Assembly (NCBI RefSeq): GCF_023746615.1
Contig: NZ_CP082275.1
Span: 992,001 to 1,056,000 of the forward strand
Source: Grimontia kaedaensis
GTDB lineage: Bacteria > Pseudomonadota > Gammaproteobacteria > Enterobacterales > Vibrionaceae
DNA length: 64,000 nt
Reading direction: 5' to 3'
The notes beneath the pieces were generated by a model. It searched no databases, had not been told where the DNA came from, and saw nothing but the letters and a program-made list of their open reading frames with translations. Shown in pieces: positions 44,277 through 53,155 of this stretch (positions are counted from its first letter, which is position 1; every line of letters starts with the position of its first letter). The translations under genes were made by a program, and so were the position numbers.

Positions 44277-47087
44277 ATGCAAAATGGCGTGATGAAGGCT
44301 TGGTTTGAGTCTTCTCATTTGGCTGGCGCCAATGCAACTTACGTAGAAGACCTCTACGAACTGTACCTCAGTGACCCCGAGTCTGTAGATAGCGAATGGC
44401 GAGCAGTTTTTGATGAGCTGCCTGTCGTGAATGGCAACGCAACCGAGCAACCCCACTCAAGAGTTCGTGAATATTTCCGCAGACTTGCTACCGAGACAGC
44501 GCATTTCAGTGCATCAGTCAGTGATCCGGACGTCGACGCGAAACAGGTCAAAGTTCTCCAACTTATTAACGCCTACCGTTTCCGTGGACACCAACAAGCA
44601 AATCTGGACCCTCTCGGTCTTTGGCAGCGCGACCGCGTGCCTGACTTAGACCCATCTTTTCATAGTCTGAATGAAGACGATTTCCAAGAGTCGTTTAACG
44701 TAGGTTCTTTTGCCATTGGGCAAGAGAGCATGAAACTTGCCGACCTCTATGAAGCACTGACCAAGACCTACTGTGGTTCTATTGGTGCCGAATATATGCA
44801 CATCACCAACACAGAAGAGAAGCGCTGGATTCAGCAACGTCTTGAATCTGTGGTTGGTCAACCAGAATTTTCCAGCGATGAGAAAGTAACTTTGCTGGAA
44901 GAGCTGACTGCAGCGGAAGGTCTCGAGCGTTATCTCGGTGCAAAGTTCCCAGGCGCAAAGCGTTTCTCGCTGGAAGGCGGTGATGCGCTGATCCCAATGG
45001 TGAAAGAAGTCATTCGCCACTCAGGCACACAAGGTGTGCGTGAAGTGGTTGTTGGCATGGCGCACCGTGGTCGCTTGAACATGCTGGTCAACGTTCTGGG
45101 TAAAAAACCTTCAGAGCTGTTTGACGAGTTTGCGGGTAAACATGGTGAATCATGGGGTACAGGTGATGTGAAGTATCACCAAGGTTTCTCTAGCGATTTC
45201 GCAACACCGGGCGGCGATGTTCACTTGGTGCTGGCATTTAACCCGTCACACCTTGAAATCGTAAACCCTGTAGTGATGGGGTCCGTGCGTGCCCGTCAAG
45301 ATCGTCTTGGTGACAAGAATGGCTCAATGGTATTGCCGATCACTATTCATGGTGACTCTGCTATTGCAGGTCAGGGTGTGGTGCAAGAGACATTCAACAT
45401 GTCTCAGGCGCGCGGCTATAAAGTCGGCGGCACCATTCGTATCGTGGTCAATAACCAAGTGGGCTTCACCACTTCAAACCCGAACGATACCCGTTCCACA
45501 CAGTACTGTACCGACATCGCAAAGATGGTTCAGGCGCCAATTTTCCACGTAAATGCAGATGACCCGGAAGCGGTGGCATTTGTAGCGCGTTTGGCAATTG
45601 ATTACCGAAATGAATTCAAGCGTGATGTTGTGATTGATCTTGTGTGTTACCGCCGACACGGTCACAACGAAGCGGATGAGCCGAATGCGACTCAGCCGCT
45701 GATGTATCAGAAGATCAAAAAACATCCGACACCACGTAAATTGTATGCTGATGTGCTGGCAGACAAAGGCGTTGCCGATGTCGAGAAAGCCACTGAGTTG
45801 GTGAATGGTTATCGTGACGCGCTGGATCACGGCGAAATCGTGGTGAAAGAATATCGCCCAATGGCGCTTCACTCTGTTGACTGGTCTCCATACCTAGGTC
45901 ACGACTGGACCGTTGAATGGCCAAATACATTTGATAAGCAGCGCTTAGTTGAGCTTGCTAAACGTATTTGTACTTACCCAGAGAGCCACAAGCTTCACAG
46001 CCGTGTTAACAAGCTTTACAACGATCGCCTCGCGATGACTAACGGTGATAAAGCGCTGGATTGGGGCATGGCTGAAACACTGGCTTATGCAACAATTGTC
46101 GATGAGAGCCGTCGCATCCGTATCACAGGTCAGGACTCCGGGCGTGGTACCTTCTTCCACCGTCATGCTGTGCTGCACAACCAAAACGATGCAAGTACCT
46201 ATATTCCCCTGACTAACATTCACGACAAACAAGGCCCATTCCAGGTCTTTGACTCTGTGTTGTCAGAAGAAGCGGTACTGGCCTTTGAATATGGTTATGC
46301 AACGGCAGAACCGGGTGGTCTGACAGTTTGGGAAGCTCAGTTCGGCGACTTCGCAAACGGTGCTCAGGTTGTGATCGACCAGTTCATTAGTTCGGGTGAA
46401 CAGAAGTGGGGTCGTATGTGTGGCTTGACCATGCTGCTACCACATGGCTATGAAGGTCAGGGCCCAGAGCACTCTTCTGCGCGCCTTGAGCGTTATTTGC
46501 AACTTTGCGCAGAGCAAAACATGCAAGTTATCGTTCCTTCAACGCCAGCACAGGTTTACCACATGCTGCGTCGTCAAGTGTTCCGCCCAATGCGTCGCCC
46601 TCTGATAGTGATGTCGCCTAAATCATTGCTCCGTCATCCATTGTGTACCTCAACACTGGATGAGCTGGCAGACGGTAACTTCCAACCGGCAATTGGCGAG
46701 ATTGACGAGCTGGATCCAAAAGCGGTCAAACGCGTCGTGATGTGTTCAGGTAAGGTCTACTTTGACTTGCTGGAAGCACGTCGCAAAGAAGAAATTAAAG
46801 ATGTCGCCATCATTCGTATTGAGCAGATCTATCCGTTCCCGAAAGAGGACGTACAGGCTGCGATCAGCGAATATGTTAACGCCAAAGACTTTGTCTGGTG
46901 CCAGGAAGAGCCACAGAACCAAGGCGCTTGGTATAGCAGCCAGCACAATTTCCGCTTGGCGATTCCGGCTGACGCCACCCTGAGCTATGCAGGCCGTGCG
47001 GCTTCTGCATCTCCGGCAGTAGGCTATATGTCGGTGCACTTAAAACAACAAAAAGCGTTGATTGAAGACGCTCTTACCCTGAATTAA
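44277..47087 (+). CDS. sucA: 2-Oxoglutarate dehydrogenase E1
   Basis: A 936-residue thiamine-diphosphate enzyme that decarboxylates 2-oxoglutarate and transfers succinyl to the E2 lipoyl group. N-terminal E2-binding segment GANATYVEDLYELYLSDPESV (in part) at about 19-38; GMAHRGRLNMLVNVLGK (about 260-276); the ThDP motif GDSAIAGQGVVQETFN with later NNQVGFTT (about 361-400); C-terminal GQDSGRGTFFHRHAV (about 621-635) and QFGDFANGAQVVIDQF. Full length. It is followed 28 bases later by sucB. Confidence 0.98.
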   Translation: MQNGVMKAWFESSHLAGANATYVEDLYELYLSDPESVDSEWRAVFDELPVVNGNATEQPHSRVREYFRRLATETAHFSASVSDPDVDAKQVKVLQLINAYRFRGHQQANLDPLGLWQRDRVPDLDPSFHSLNEDDFQESFNVGSFAIGQESMKLADLYEALTKTYCGSIGAEYMHITNTEEKRWIQQRLESVVGQPEFSSDEKVTLLEELTAAEGLERYLGAKFPGAKRFSLEGGDALIPMVKEVIRHSGTQGVREVVVGMAHRGRLNMLVNVLGKKPSELFDEFAGKHGESWGTGDVKYHQGFSSDFATPGGDVHLVLAFNPSHLEIVNPVVMGSVRARQDRLGDKNGSMVLPITIHGDSAIAGQGVVQETFNMSQARGYKVGGTIRIVVNNQVGFTTSNPNDTRSTQYCTDIAKMVQAPIFHVNADDPEAVAFVARLAIDYRNEFKRDVVIDLVCYRRHGHNEADEPNATQPLMYQKIKKHPTPRKLYADVLADKGVADVEKATELVNGYRDALDHGEIVVKEYRPMALHSVDWSPYLGHDWTVEWPNTFDKQRLVELAKRICTYPESHKLHSRVNKLYNDRLAMTNGDKALDWGMAETLAYATIVDESRRIRITGQDSGRGTFFHRHAVLHNQNDASTYIPLTNIHDKQGPFQVFDSVLSEEAVLAFEYGYATAEPGGLTVWEAQFGDFANGAQVVIDQFISSGEQKWGRMCGLTMLLPHGYEGQGPEHSSARLERYLQLCAEQNMQVIVPSTPAQVYHMLRRQVFRPMRRPLIVMSPKSLLRHPLCTSTLDELADGNFQPAIGEIDELDPKAVKRVVMCSGKVYFDLLEARRKEEIKDVAIIRIEQIYPFPKEDVQAAISEYVNAKDFVWCQEEPQNQGAWYSSQHNFRLAIPADATLSYAGRAASASPAVGYMSVHLKQQKALIEDALTLN

Positions 47088-47115
47088 GAACTAGAAAGCT
47101 AAGGAATTAAACGAA

Positions 47116-48333
47116 ATGACAATCGAAATTCTGGTTCCCGACCTACCTGAATCTGTTGCAGACGCAACAGTGGCGACATGGCACAAGCAGCCAGGCGATG
47201 CGGTTAGCCGTGACGAAGTTCTGGTTGATATCGAAACTGACAAAGTGGTTCTGGAAGTTCCAGCACCGGATGATGGTGTGCTTGAAGCTATCATCGAAGA
47301 AGAAGGCGCAACCGTTCTGTCTAAGCAACTACTTGCCAAGCTCAAGCCTGGTGCTGTTGCTGGTGAGCCAACTCAAGACGCGCCAACGTCTTCGGAAGCA
47401 TCTCCTGACAAGCGTCACACTGCGTCGCTATCAGAAGAGTCAAACGATGCGCTGAGCCCAGCAGTTCGTCGTCTTCTTGCTGAAAATGATCTGACGCCTG
47501 AACAAATTAAAGGCACAGGTGTTGGTGGCCGAATCACTCGCGAAGATGTAGATGCATTCCTGAAAAGTGGCGGTGCGAAAGCGGTTGCCGCTGAACCAGC
47601 TGCAGCGAAAGATGAAGCGCCTGCGCTTGGCCACCGTAGCGAGAAACGTGTCCCTATGACACGCCTTCGTAAGCGTGTTGCTGAGCGTCTGCTGGAAGCG
47701 AAAAACAGCACAGCGATGCTGACCACGTTTAACGAAGTGAACATGAAGCCAATCATGGACATTCGTAAGCAATACAAAGACGTCTTCGAAGAGCGCCACG
47801 GTATTCGTTTGGGCTTCATGTCTTTCTACGTGAAGGCTGTTGTTGAGGCGCTGAAGCGTTACCCAGAAGTGAATGCTTCAATCGATGGTGATGACATTGT
47901 TTATCACAACTTCTTTGACGTAAGCATGGCTGTTTCGACTCCTCGTGGTTTGGTAACACCAGTATTACGTGACTGTGACCGCCTGGGCCTGGCTGAGATC
48001 GAAAAAGGGATCAAAGAGCTGGCCATTAAAGGTCGTGACGGTAAGCTGACGGTTGATGAACTGACCGGCGGTAATTTCACCATCACAAACGGTGGTGTAT
48101 TTGGTTCTCTGATGTCGACGCCGATTATCAACCCACCACAAGCTGCTATTCTTGGTATGCACAAGATCCAAGAGCGTCCAATGGCAGTTGATGGAAAGGT
48201 TGAGATTCTGCCAATGATGTACCTTGCTCTCTCTTATGATCACCGTTTGATTGATGGACGTGAGTCTGTTGGTTTCTTGGTGACTGTAAAAGAGCTTTTA
48301 GAAGACCCAACGCGTCTGCTGCTTGACGTATAA
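47116..48333 (+). CDS. sucB: Dihydrolipoyl succinyltransferase (E2)
   Basis: A 405-residue core of the 2-oxoglutarate dehydrogenase complex. One N-terminal lipoyl domain with the modified lysine at 43 (IETDKVVLEVPAP), a peripheral-subunit-binding domain at about 112-150 (LSPAVRRLLAENDLTPEQIKG in part), an Ala/Pro linker, and the catalytic domain with SYDHRLIDGRESVGFL near 373-388 holding the active-site His and Asp. Between sucA and sucC; a GC-rich hairpin follows. Confidence 0.98.
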   Translation: MTIEILVPDLPESVADATVATWHKQPGDAVSRDEVLVDIETDKVVLEVPAPDDGVLEAIIEEEGATVLSKQLLAKLKPGAVAGEPTQDAPTSSEASPDKRHTASLSEESNDALSPAVRRLLAENDLTPEQIKGTGVGGRITREDVDAFLKSGGAKAVAAEPAAAKDEAPALGHRSEKRVPMTRLRKRVAERLLEAKNSTAMLTTFNEVNMKPIMDIRKQYKDVFEERHGIRLGFMSFYVKAVVEALKRYPEVNASIDGDDIVYHNFFDVSMAVSTPRGLVTPVLRDCDRLGLAEIEKGIKELAIKGRDGKLTVDELTGGNFTITNGGVFGSLMSTPIINPPQAAILGMHKIQERPMAVDGKVEILPMMYLALSYDHRLIDGRESVGFLVTVKELLEDPTRLLLDV

Positions 48334-48355
48334 GCAGCCCGGTTATACCGGAGAG

Positions 48356-48375
48356 CAGGGGGCTGGAGCCCCCTG
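48356..48375 (+). repeat. GC-rich hairpin in sucB-sucC gap
   Basis: CAGGGGGC, TGGA loop, GCCCCCTG: eight perfect pairs, no T-tract. It may protect the upstream sdh-sucAB mRNA from 3' decay or mark a processing site before sucCD. Confidence 0.65.
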
Positions 48376-48427
48376 TGTGGAAAGCAAATTAAACCTATAA
48401 AACGGAAATAGACACGGATAGAACATC

Positions 48428-49594
48428 ATGAATCTGCACGAATATCAGTCAAAACAGCTGTTTGCTGAATACGGGCTGCCAGTATCCGAAGGGTATGCCT
48501 GTGACACTCCTCAAGAAGCTGCTGAAGCCGCTGACAAACTAGGCGGAAACAAGTGGGTTGTTAAATGTCAGGTACACGCTGGTGGTCGCGGTAAAGCGGG
48601 CGGTGTGAAACTGGTTAGCAACAAAGAAGAAATCAAAGAATTCGCACAGAACTGGTTGGGCAAAAATCTGGTGACTTACCAGACAGATGCAAATGGCCAG
48701 CCTGTTAGCAAAATCCTGGTTGAAGAGTGTACTGACATTGCTCAAGAGCTCTACCTGGGTGCAGTAGTAGACCGTGGTTCACGTCGCGTTGTTTTCATGG
48801 CATCGACTGAAGGTGGTGTGGAAATCGAAAAAGTCGCTGAAGAGACGCCAGAGCTGATCCACAAAGCGGCGATCGATCCGTTGGTAGGGCCTCAGCCATA
48901 CCAAGGCCGTCAACTGGCATTTAAGCTGGGTCTACAAGGCGAGCAAATCAAGCAGTTCACCAAGATCTTCATGGGTATCGCAAAGCTGTTCATCGAGCGC
49001 GATGTTGCGCTGGTGGAAGTGAACCCACTGGTTATCACTGACCAGGGTAATCTGCACTGTCTGGATGCAAAACTGGCTGTTGATAGCAATGCTGTATACC
49101 GTCAGCCAAAAATCCGTGAAATGCACGACCCATCACAGGACGATCCACGTGAAGCACACGCTGCACAGTGGGAACTGAACTATGTTGCTCTGGACGGCAG
49201 CATTGGCTGTATGGTTAACGGTGCGGGCCTGGCAATGGGTACCATGGATATCGTTAACTTGCACGGCGGCAGCCCTGCAAATTTCCTGGATGTTGGTGGC
49301 GGCGCAACGAAAGAGCGCGTTACCGAAGCATTCAAAATCATCCTCTCTGACGACAACGTAAAAGCTGTTCTGGTGAACATCTTCGGCGGTATCGTGCGCT
49401 GTGACCTGATCGCAGACGGCATCATCGGTGCGGTAGAAGAAGTTGGCGTTAAAGTACCAGTTGTTGTTCGCCTTGAAGGTAACAACGCTGAGCTTGGCGC
49501 GAAGAAACTGGCTGAGTCAGGCCTGAACATTATTGCTGCGACCTCACTGACTGAAGCAGCAGAGAAAGTTGTTGCTGCAGCGGAGGGCAAATAA
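48428..49594 (+). CDS. sucC: Succinyl-CoA synthetase beta subunit
   Basis: A 388-residue ATP-grasp subunit that, with SucD, makes succinate and ATP/GTP from succinyl-CoA. N-terminus MNLHEYQSKQLFAEYGLPV is typical; ATP-grasp residues in KCQVHAGGRGKAGGVKLV (about 46-63), metal-binding VEVNPLVIT (about 196-204), and the CoA/subunit-contact segment VNIFGGIVRCDLIADGI (about 317-333). Its TAA overlaps the sucD ATG by one base. Confidence 0.98.
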   Translation: MNLHEYQSKQLFAEYGLPVSEGYACDTPQEAAEAADKLGGNKWVVKCQVHAGGRGKAGGVKLVSNKEEIKEFAQNWLGKNLVTYQTDANGQPVSKILVEECTDIAQELYLGAVVDRGSRRVVFMASTEGGVEIEKVAEETPELIHKAAIDPLVGPQPYQGRQLAFKLGLQGEQIKQFTKIFMGIAKLFIERDVALVEVNPLVITDQGNLHCLDAKLAVDSNAVYRQPKIREMHDPSQDDPREAHAAQWELNYVALDGSIGCMVNGAGLAMGTMDIVNLHGGSPANFLDVGGGATKERVTEAFKIILSDDNVKAVLVNIFGGIVRCDLIADGIIGAVEEVGVKVPVVVRLEGNNAELGAKKLAESGLNIIAATSLTEAAEKVVAAAEGK

Positions 49595-50466
49595 TGTCTG
49601 TTTTGATTAACAAAGATACCAAAGTAATCTGTCAGGGTTTCACCGGTGGTCAGGGTACTTTCCACTCAGAGCAAGCCATCGAGTACGGAACGCAAATGGT
49701 TGGTGGTGTATCACCGGGCAAAGGCGGCACGACTCATCTTGGTCTTCCAGTGTTCAACACTGTGGCAGAAGCCGTGGAAGCAACTGGCGCGACGGCGACT
49801 GTTATCTACGTACCAGCTCCTTTCTGTAAAGATGCGATTCTAGAAGCGATTGATGCAGGTATCGAACTGATTGTAACCATCACCGAAGGGATTCCTACGC
49901 TGGATATGCTGGAAGTGAAGGTTAAGCTTGATGAAGCTGGCGTTCGTATGATTGGTCCAAACTGTCCGGGTGTTATCACTCCTGGAGAGTGTAAGATTGG
50001 TATCATGCCTGGCCACATCCACAAGCCAGGCAAAGTAGGTATCGTATCCCGTTCCGGTACGTTGACTTACGAAGCGGTTAAGCAGACGACTGACGAAGGT
50101 TTCGGCCAATCTACTTGTGTAGGTATCGGTGGTGACCCAATCCCAGGTTCTAACTTCATCGACGTTCTGAAAATGTTCGAGGAAGATCCACAGACTGAAG
50201 CGATTGTGATGATCGGTGAAATCGGTGGTACCGCCGAAGAAGAAGCAGCTGCATTCATCAAAGAGAATGTGACTAAGCCTGTTGTTTCTTACATCGCTGG
50301 TGTGACTGCTCCTCCAGGTAAGCGTATGGGTCATGCTGGTGCGATCATCTCAGGTGGTAAAGGTACTGCAGAAGACAAATTTGCAGCACTGGAAGCAGCT
50401 GGCGTAACTACAGTGAAAAGTCTTGCCGATATCGGTAAAGCACTGCGTTCACGCACTGGCTGGTAA
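49594..50466 (+). CDS. sucD: Succinyl-CoA synthetase alpha subunit
   Basis: A 290-residue subunit carrying the phosphohistidine. His247 in KRMGHAGAIISGGKGTA is the phosphorylated residue by family comparison. The CoA-binding Rossmann domain begins VICQGFTGGQGTFHSEQAI (about 11-29), and the second family signature includes IGPNCPGVITPGECKIGIMPG (in part, about 120-140). It is the last gene of the sdh-suc operon and is terminated by a strong hairpin shared with znuB. Confidence 0.98.
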   Translation: MSVLINKDTKVICQGFTGGQGTFHSEQAIEYGTQMVGGVSPGKGGTTHLGLPVFNTVAEAVEATGATATVIYVPAPFCKDAILEAIDAGIELIVTITEGIPTLDMLEVKVKLDEAGVRMIGPNCPGVITPGECKIGIMPGHIHKPGKVGIVSRSGTLTYEAVKQTTDEGFGQSTCVGIGGDPIPGSNFIDVLKMFEEDPQTEAIVMIGEIGGTAEEEAAAFIKENVTKPVVSYIAGVTAPPGKRMGHAGAIISGGKGTAEDKFAALEAAGVTTVKSLADIGKALRSRTGW

Positions 50467-50478
50467 GAAACCAGATGT

Positions 50479-50507
50479 AAAAAACCGCTCCTCGGAGCGG
50501 TTTTTTT
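50479..50507. terminator. Bidirectional terminator between sucD and znuB
   Basis: ACCGCTCC/GGAGCGGT around a 2-base centre (in practice a 4-base loop), flanked by A5 and T7. Confidence 0.9.
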
Positions 50508-50521
50508 GTATCTAGGAAATG

Positions 50522-51307
50522 CTATTCAGCTTGTTTATAAAAATGGCTGAGAAAGAAAAGAAAACCTGCAGCGACAACCACTGAAGGCCCTGCTGGGGTA
50601 TCCTCGAACCATGACAAGGCAATACCGCCAAACACCGAAATCACACCAATGACACTGGCAAGAATGGCCATTTGTTCGGGGCTTTTTGAGAAACGCCGTG
50701 CTGTCGCGGCAGGAATAATCATTAGTGAAGTAATGATCAATGCGCCGACAAACTTCATTGCAACGGCAATTACAAGGCCGACTAATAACATGAGTACCAG
50801 TTTGAGCCTATCGACATTGTATCCGTCGACCCTTGCCATCTCTTCGTTAACCGTAATTGCAAGAAATGGCGTCCATAGTTTATACAGAAGCGCCAATATC
50901 AGCGCACACCCTACTGCAATCCAGCTAATGTCTGCCGTTGTGACAGACAGAAGGTCGCCAAACAAATATGCCATTAGGTCTACACGTAAGTCGTCGACAA
51001 AACTGATTGTCACAAGGCCGAGTGACAAAGACGTATGAGCGATGATGCCAAGCAGGGTGTCTGTCGAAACGCTGCTTTTACGTTGCAGTCCAACCAACAA
51101 AATGCCAATGACAATACAGCTGAAGATGAGTGCTATGTTCAGGTTTATCTGAAGCATAAACCCGAGGGCTAACCCCAGCAGTGAGCCGTGAGCAAGTGTG
51201 TCGCCGAAGTAAGCCATCTTGCGCCACACAACAAACGAGCCGAGAGGACCTACAGTGGCAGCAATGAGGACACCTGCAAAAAACGGTATGGCAAGGAACT
51301 CAAGCAT
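50522..51307 (-). CDS. znuB: Zinc ABC transporter permease
   Basis: A 261-residue inner-membrane permease of the ABC-3 metal family. The start MLEFLAIPFFAGVLIA is chosen because it follows the family and overlaps the end of znuC by 8 bases; a longer open frame upstream lies inside znuC. Seven to eight hydrophobic segments; the GPLGSFVVWRKMAYFGDTLAH segment (in part, about 22-42) and ATARRFSKSPEQMA near 209-222, which is the likely ATPase contact. Transcribed with znuC from the Zur-controlled promoter. Confidence 0.96.
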   Translation of the reverse strand: MLEFLAIPFFAGVLIAATVGPLGSFVVWRKMAYFGDTLAHGSLLGLALGFMLQINLNIALIFSCIVIGILLVGLQRKSSVSTDTLLGIIAHTSLSLGLVTISFVDDLRVDLMAYLFGDLLSVTTADISWIAVGCALILALLYKLWTPFLAITVNEEMARVDGYNVDRLKLVLMLLVGLVIAVAMKFVGALIITSLMIIPAATARRFSKSPEQMAILASVIGVISVFGGIALSWFEDTPAGPSVVVAAGFLFFLSHFYKQAE

Positions 51308-52067
51308 TATGATGGTCTCCGTGTTGGCAGGGACCAATAGGGCTTCCTGACAGATCGTGTTCGTGGTTATGGTGATGCTGGTAGAGCGCCAGTTGTTCGC
51401 ATTCTCTACGACCGAACAACGCAATGTACTCTGGGTGAGATGAAATCGCTTCAGGTTCGCCAGAACAACACACATGGTGTTGAAGACAAATAACCTCATC
51501 TGTTTTTGCCATGACGATATGAAGGTCGTGGGAAACCATGAGTACAGCACACTGCAACTTATCTTTCAGCTCACCTATCAGGCTGTAAAGTTCTAACTGG
51601 CCTGACACATCTACGCCTTGTACTGGCTCGTCTAAAACCAACAAGTCGGGTTTTTTTAGAACCGCGCTTGCCAATAAGACGCGTTGGCACTCACCGCCGG
51701 ACAATGTGTGCATATTGGCGTGAAGTAATTTTGTTGCTCCAACAAGCATCAGTGCTTCACTAATACTTTTACGGTTAGCGCCAGGAGATAACTTTAAAAA
51801 GCGCTCTACATTAAGGGGAAGGCTTTCATTTAGTTTGAGCTTCTGCGGTACGTAGCCAACTTTCAATCCCTTGCTCTTTTCTACTTTCCCTATGCTAGGT
51901 TCAGTCAAGCCAATAACTGTCTTCACTAGTGTGGATTTTCCAGCACCATTTGGGCCGATAAGCGTTGTGATTTTATTTCTATAGAGAGACAGAGAGACAC
52001 GATCTAAAACGCTTTTTCCATCAAAAATGACGGAAACCTGGTTGAGTTTAACGAGAGCTGCGGACAT
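51300..52067 (-). CDS. znuC: Zinc ABC transporter ATP-binding protein
   Basis: A 255-residue ATPase. Walker A LIGPNGAGKSTLVKT (about 36-50), signature LSGGECQRVLLA (about 122-133), Walker B DLLVLDEPVQGVD (about 144-156) and the switch His in MVSHDLHIV (about 183-191) are present. The C-terminal tail is rich in His (HHHNHEHDLSG and HGDHHNA), common in ZnuC and possibly zinc-sensing. It is divergent from znuA, with a Zur palindrome in the gap. Confidence 0.97.
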   Translation of the reverse strand: MSAALVKLNQVSVIFDGKSVLDRVSLSLYRNKITTLIGPNGAGKSTLVKTVIGLTEPSIGKVEKSKGLKVGYVPQKLKLNESLPLNVERFLKLSPGANRKSISEALMLVGATKLLHANMHTLSGGECQRVLLASAVLKKPDLLVLDEPVQGVDVSGQLELYSLIGELKDKLQCAVLMVSHDLHIVMAKTDEVICLQHHVCCSGEPEAISSHPEYIALFGRRECEQLALYQHHHNHEHDLSGSPIGPCQHGDHHNA

Positions 52068-52091
52068 ATCTTGAACAAGTGGTTTAAAAAT

Positions 52092-52114
52092 GAAATGTTA
52101 TAATATAACATTTC
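52092..52114. promoter_or_regulatory. Zur box between znuC and znuA
   Basis: Twenty-three-base palindrome, perfect apart from the central base, with arms GAAATGTTATA and its complement. It matches the known gamma-proteobacterial Zur operator and lies 25 bases from znuC and about 20 from the znuA start, so one site can repress both directions when zinc is ample. Confidence 0.92.
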
Positions 52115-52133
52115 TCGCTGTTTTTAAATTCGC

Positions 52134-53054
52134 ATGATGGATGACACGATGATCAGTAGTACAAAGAAGTTTTTCATAGCCTTAATGTTATTTCTTCCAG
52201 CAGTTGCGAGTGCCCAACCAAACTTGGTGACGACTATCAAACCCCTCGGTCTGATAGCCAATGACATTGCGGGTAACCATGCAAACGTGGAAGTGTTGCT
52301 ACCGGACAGCGCATCTCCGCATGACTACGCGCTGAGACCATCCGACCTTAAAAAGATCTCTGCGGCAGATGCTGTATTCTGGGTTGGACCAGAACTAGAG
52401 TTGTTTCTGGAGAAGCTACTGGGCGATGCGGACAATGCAGTCCGTTTAACAACTTATCCTGGCATGCCAGTCCGCTACTTCGAAGAGGGAGCGCATGGAC
52501 ATGATGATCATGACCATCATGGTCACTCTCATGACGGCATTGATGGACATATTTGGTTGGGACCAGACCAAAGTATTGTGATTGCTCAGGCAGTGAAAGA
52601 CAAATTGGTCAAGCTCGATCCTTCTCATGCGAAAGATTACGAGAGCAACTACGCTCGATTCAAAGTGGACCTGGAAAAGGCGAAATCTTCCCTGACAACA
52701 CGCCTTTCAGCCATTGATAACAAAGGGTACTTTCTATTTCACGACGCCTATGGATACTTTGAAGATGCGTTTAAGCTTAACTCGCTGGGGCATCTCACCA
52801 TCAATCCGGAACGTAAACCGGGTGCTAAAACCCTAGTAGCGATTCGTGGAGCTATTAAAAAGGGACAGGCACAGTGCGTATTCAGTGAACCTCAATTCAA
52901 TCCCGCCATGGTGTCAACTCTGGTGAAAGGGACGGATGCGAAAGTGCTAGTTCTTGACCCAATGGCAGCAGACCTGAAGATGGAAACGAATCAATACGTT
53001 GATTTTCTGAATCAATTAGGAAGTCAGTATTTGGCTTGTTTCGGCGAAGTTTGA
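52134..53054 (+). CDS. znuA: Periplasmic zinc-binding protein ZnuA
   Basis: A 306-residue cluster A-I solute-binding protein. Signal peptide with core FFIALMLFLPAVASA, cleavage near residue 27. Zinc ligands: His in SASPHDYALRPSD (about 60-72), the His/Asp-rich flexible loop GHDDHDHHGHSHDGIDGH (about 123-140), His in FLFHDAYGYFE, and the C-terminal Asp region. Several ATG codons (52134, 52137, 52149) are possible starts; none has a strong ribosome site. Delivers Zn2+ to ZnuBC encoded on the other strand. Confidence 0.96.
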   Translation: MMDDTMISSTKKFFIALMLFLPAVASAQPNLVTTIKPLGLIANDIAGNHANVEVLLPDSASPHDYALRPSDLKKISAADAVFWVGPELELFLEKLLGDADNAVRLTTYPGMPVRYFEEGAHGHDDHDHHGHSHDGIDGHIWLGPDQSIVIAQAVKDKLVKLDPSHAKDYESNYARFKVDLEKAKSSLTTRLSAIDNKGYFLFHDAYGYFEDAFKLNSLGHLTINPERKPGAKTLVAIRGAIKKGQAQCVFSEPQFNPAMVSTLVKGTDAKVLVLDPMAADLKMETNQYVDFLNQLGSQYLACFGEV

Positions 53055-53155
53055 GCTTGGGTAATGTGAGCTTGTTCGCATAACCCTGCATTGCGGACAA
53101 GACCGAATCCAAAAAACTGCGAAAATGCGGTGTCAGTAAAAAATCATACAAAACA

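Noticed and set aside
53072..53100. Imperfect stem between znuA and the AraC-type gene
   Set aside because: Stem includes a wobble pair and has no T-tract; not strong enough to call a terminator.
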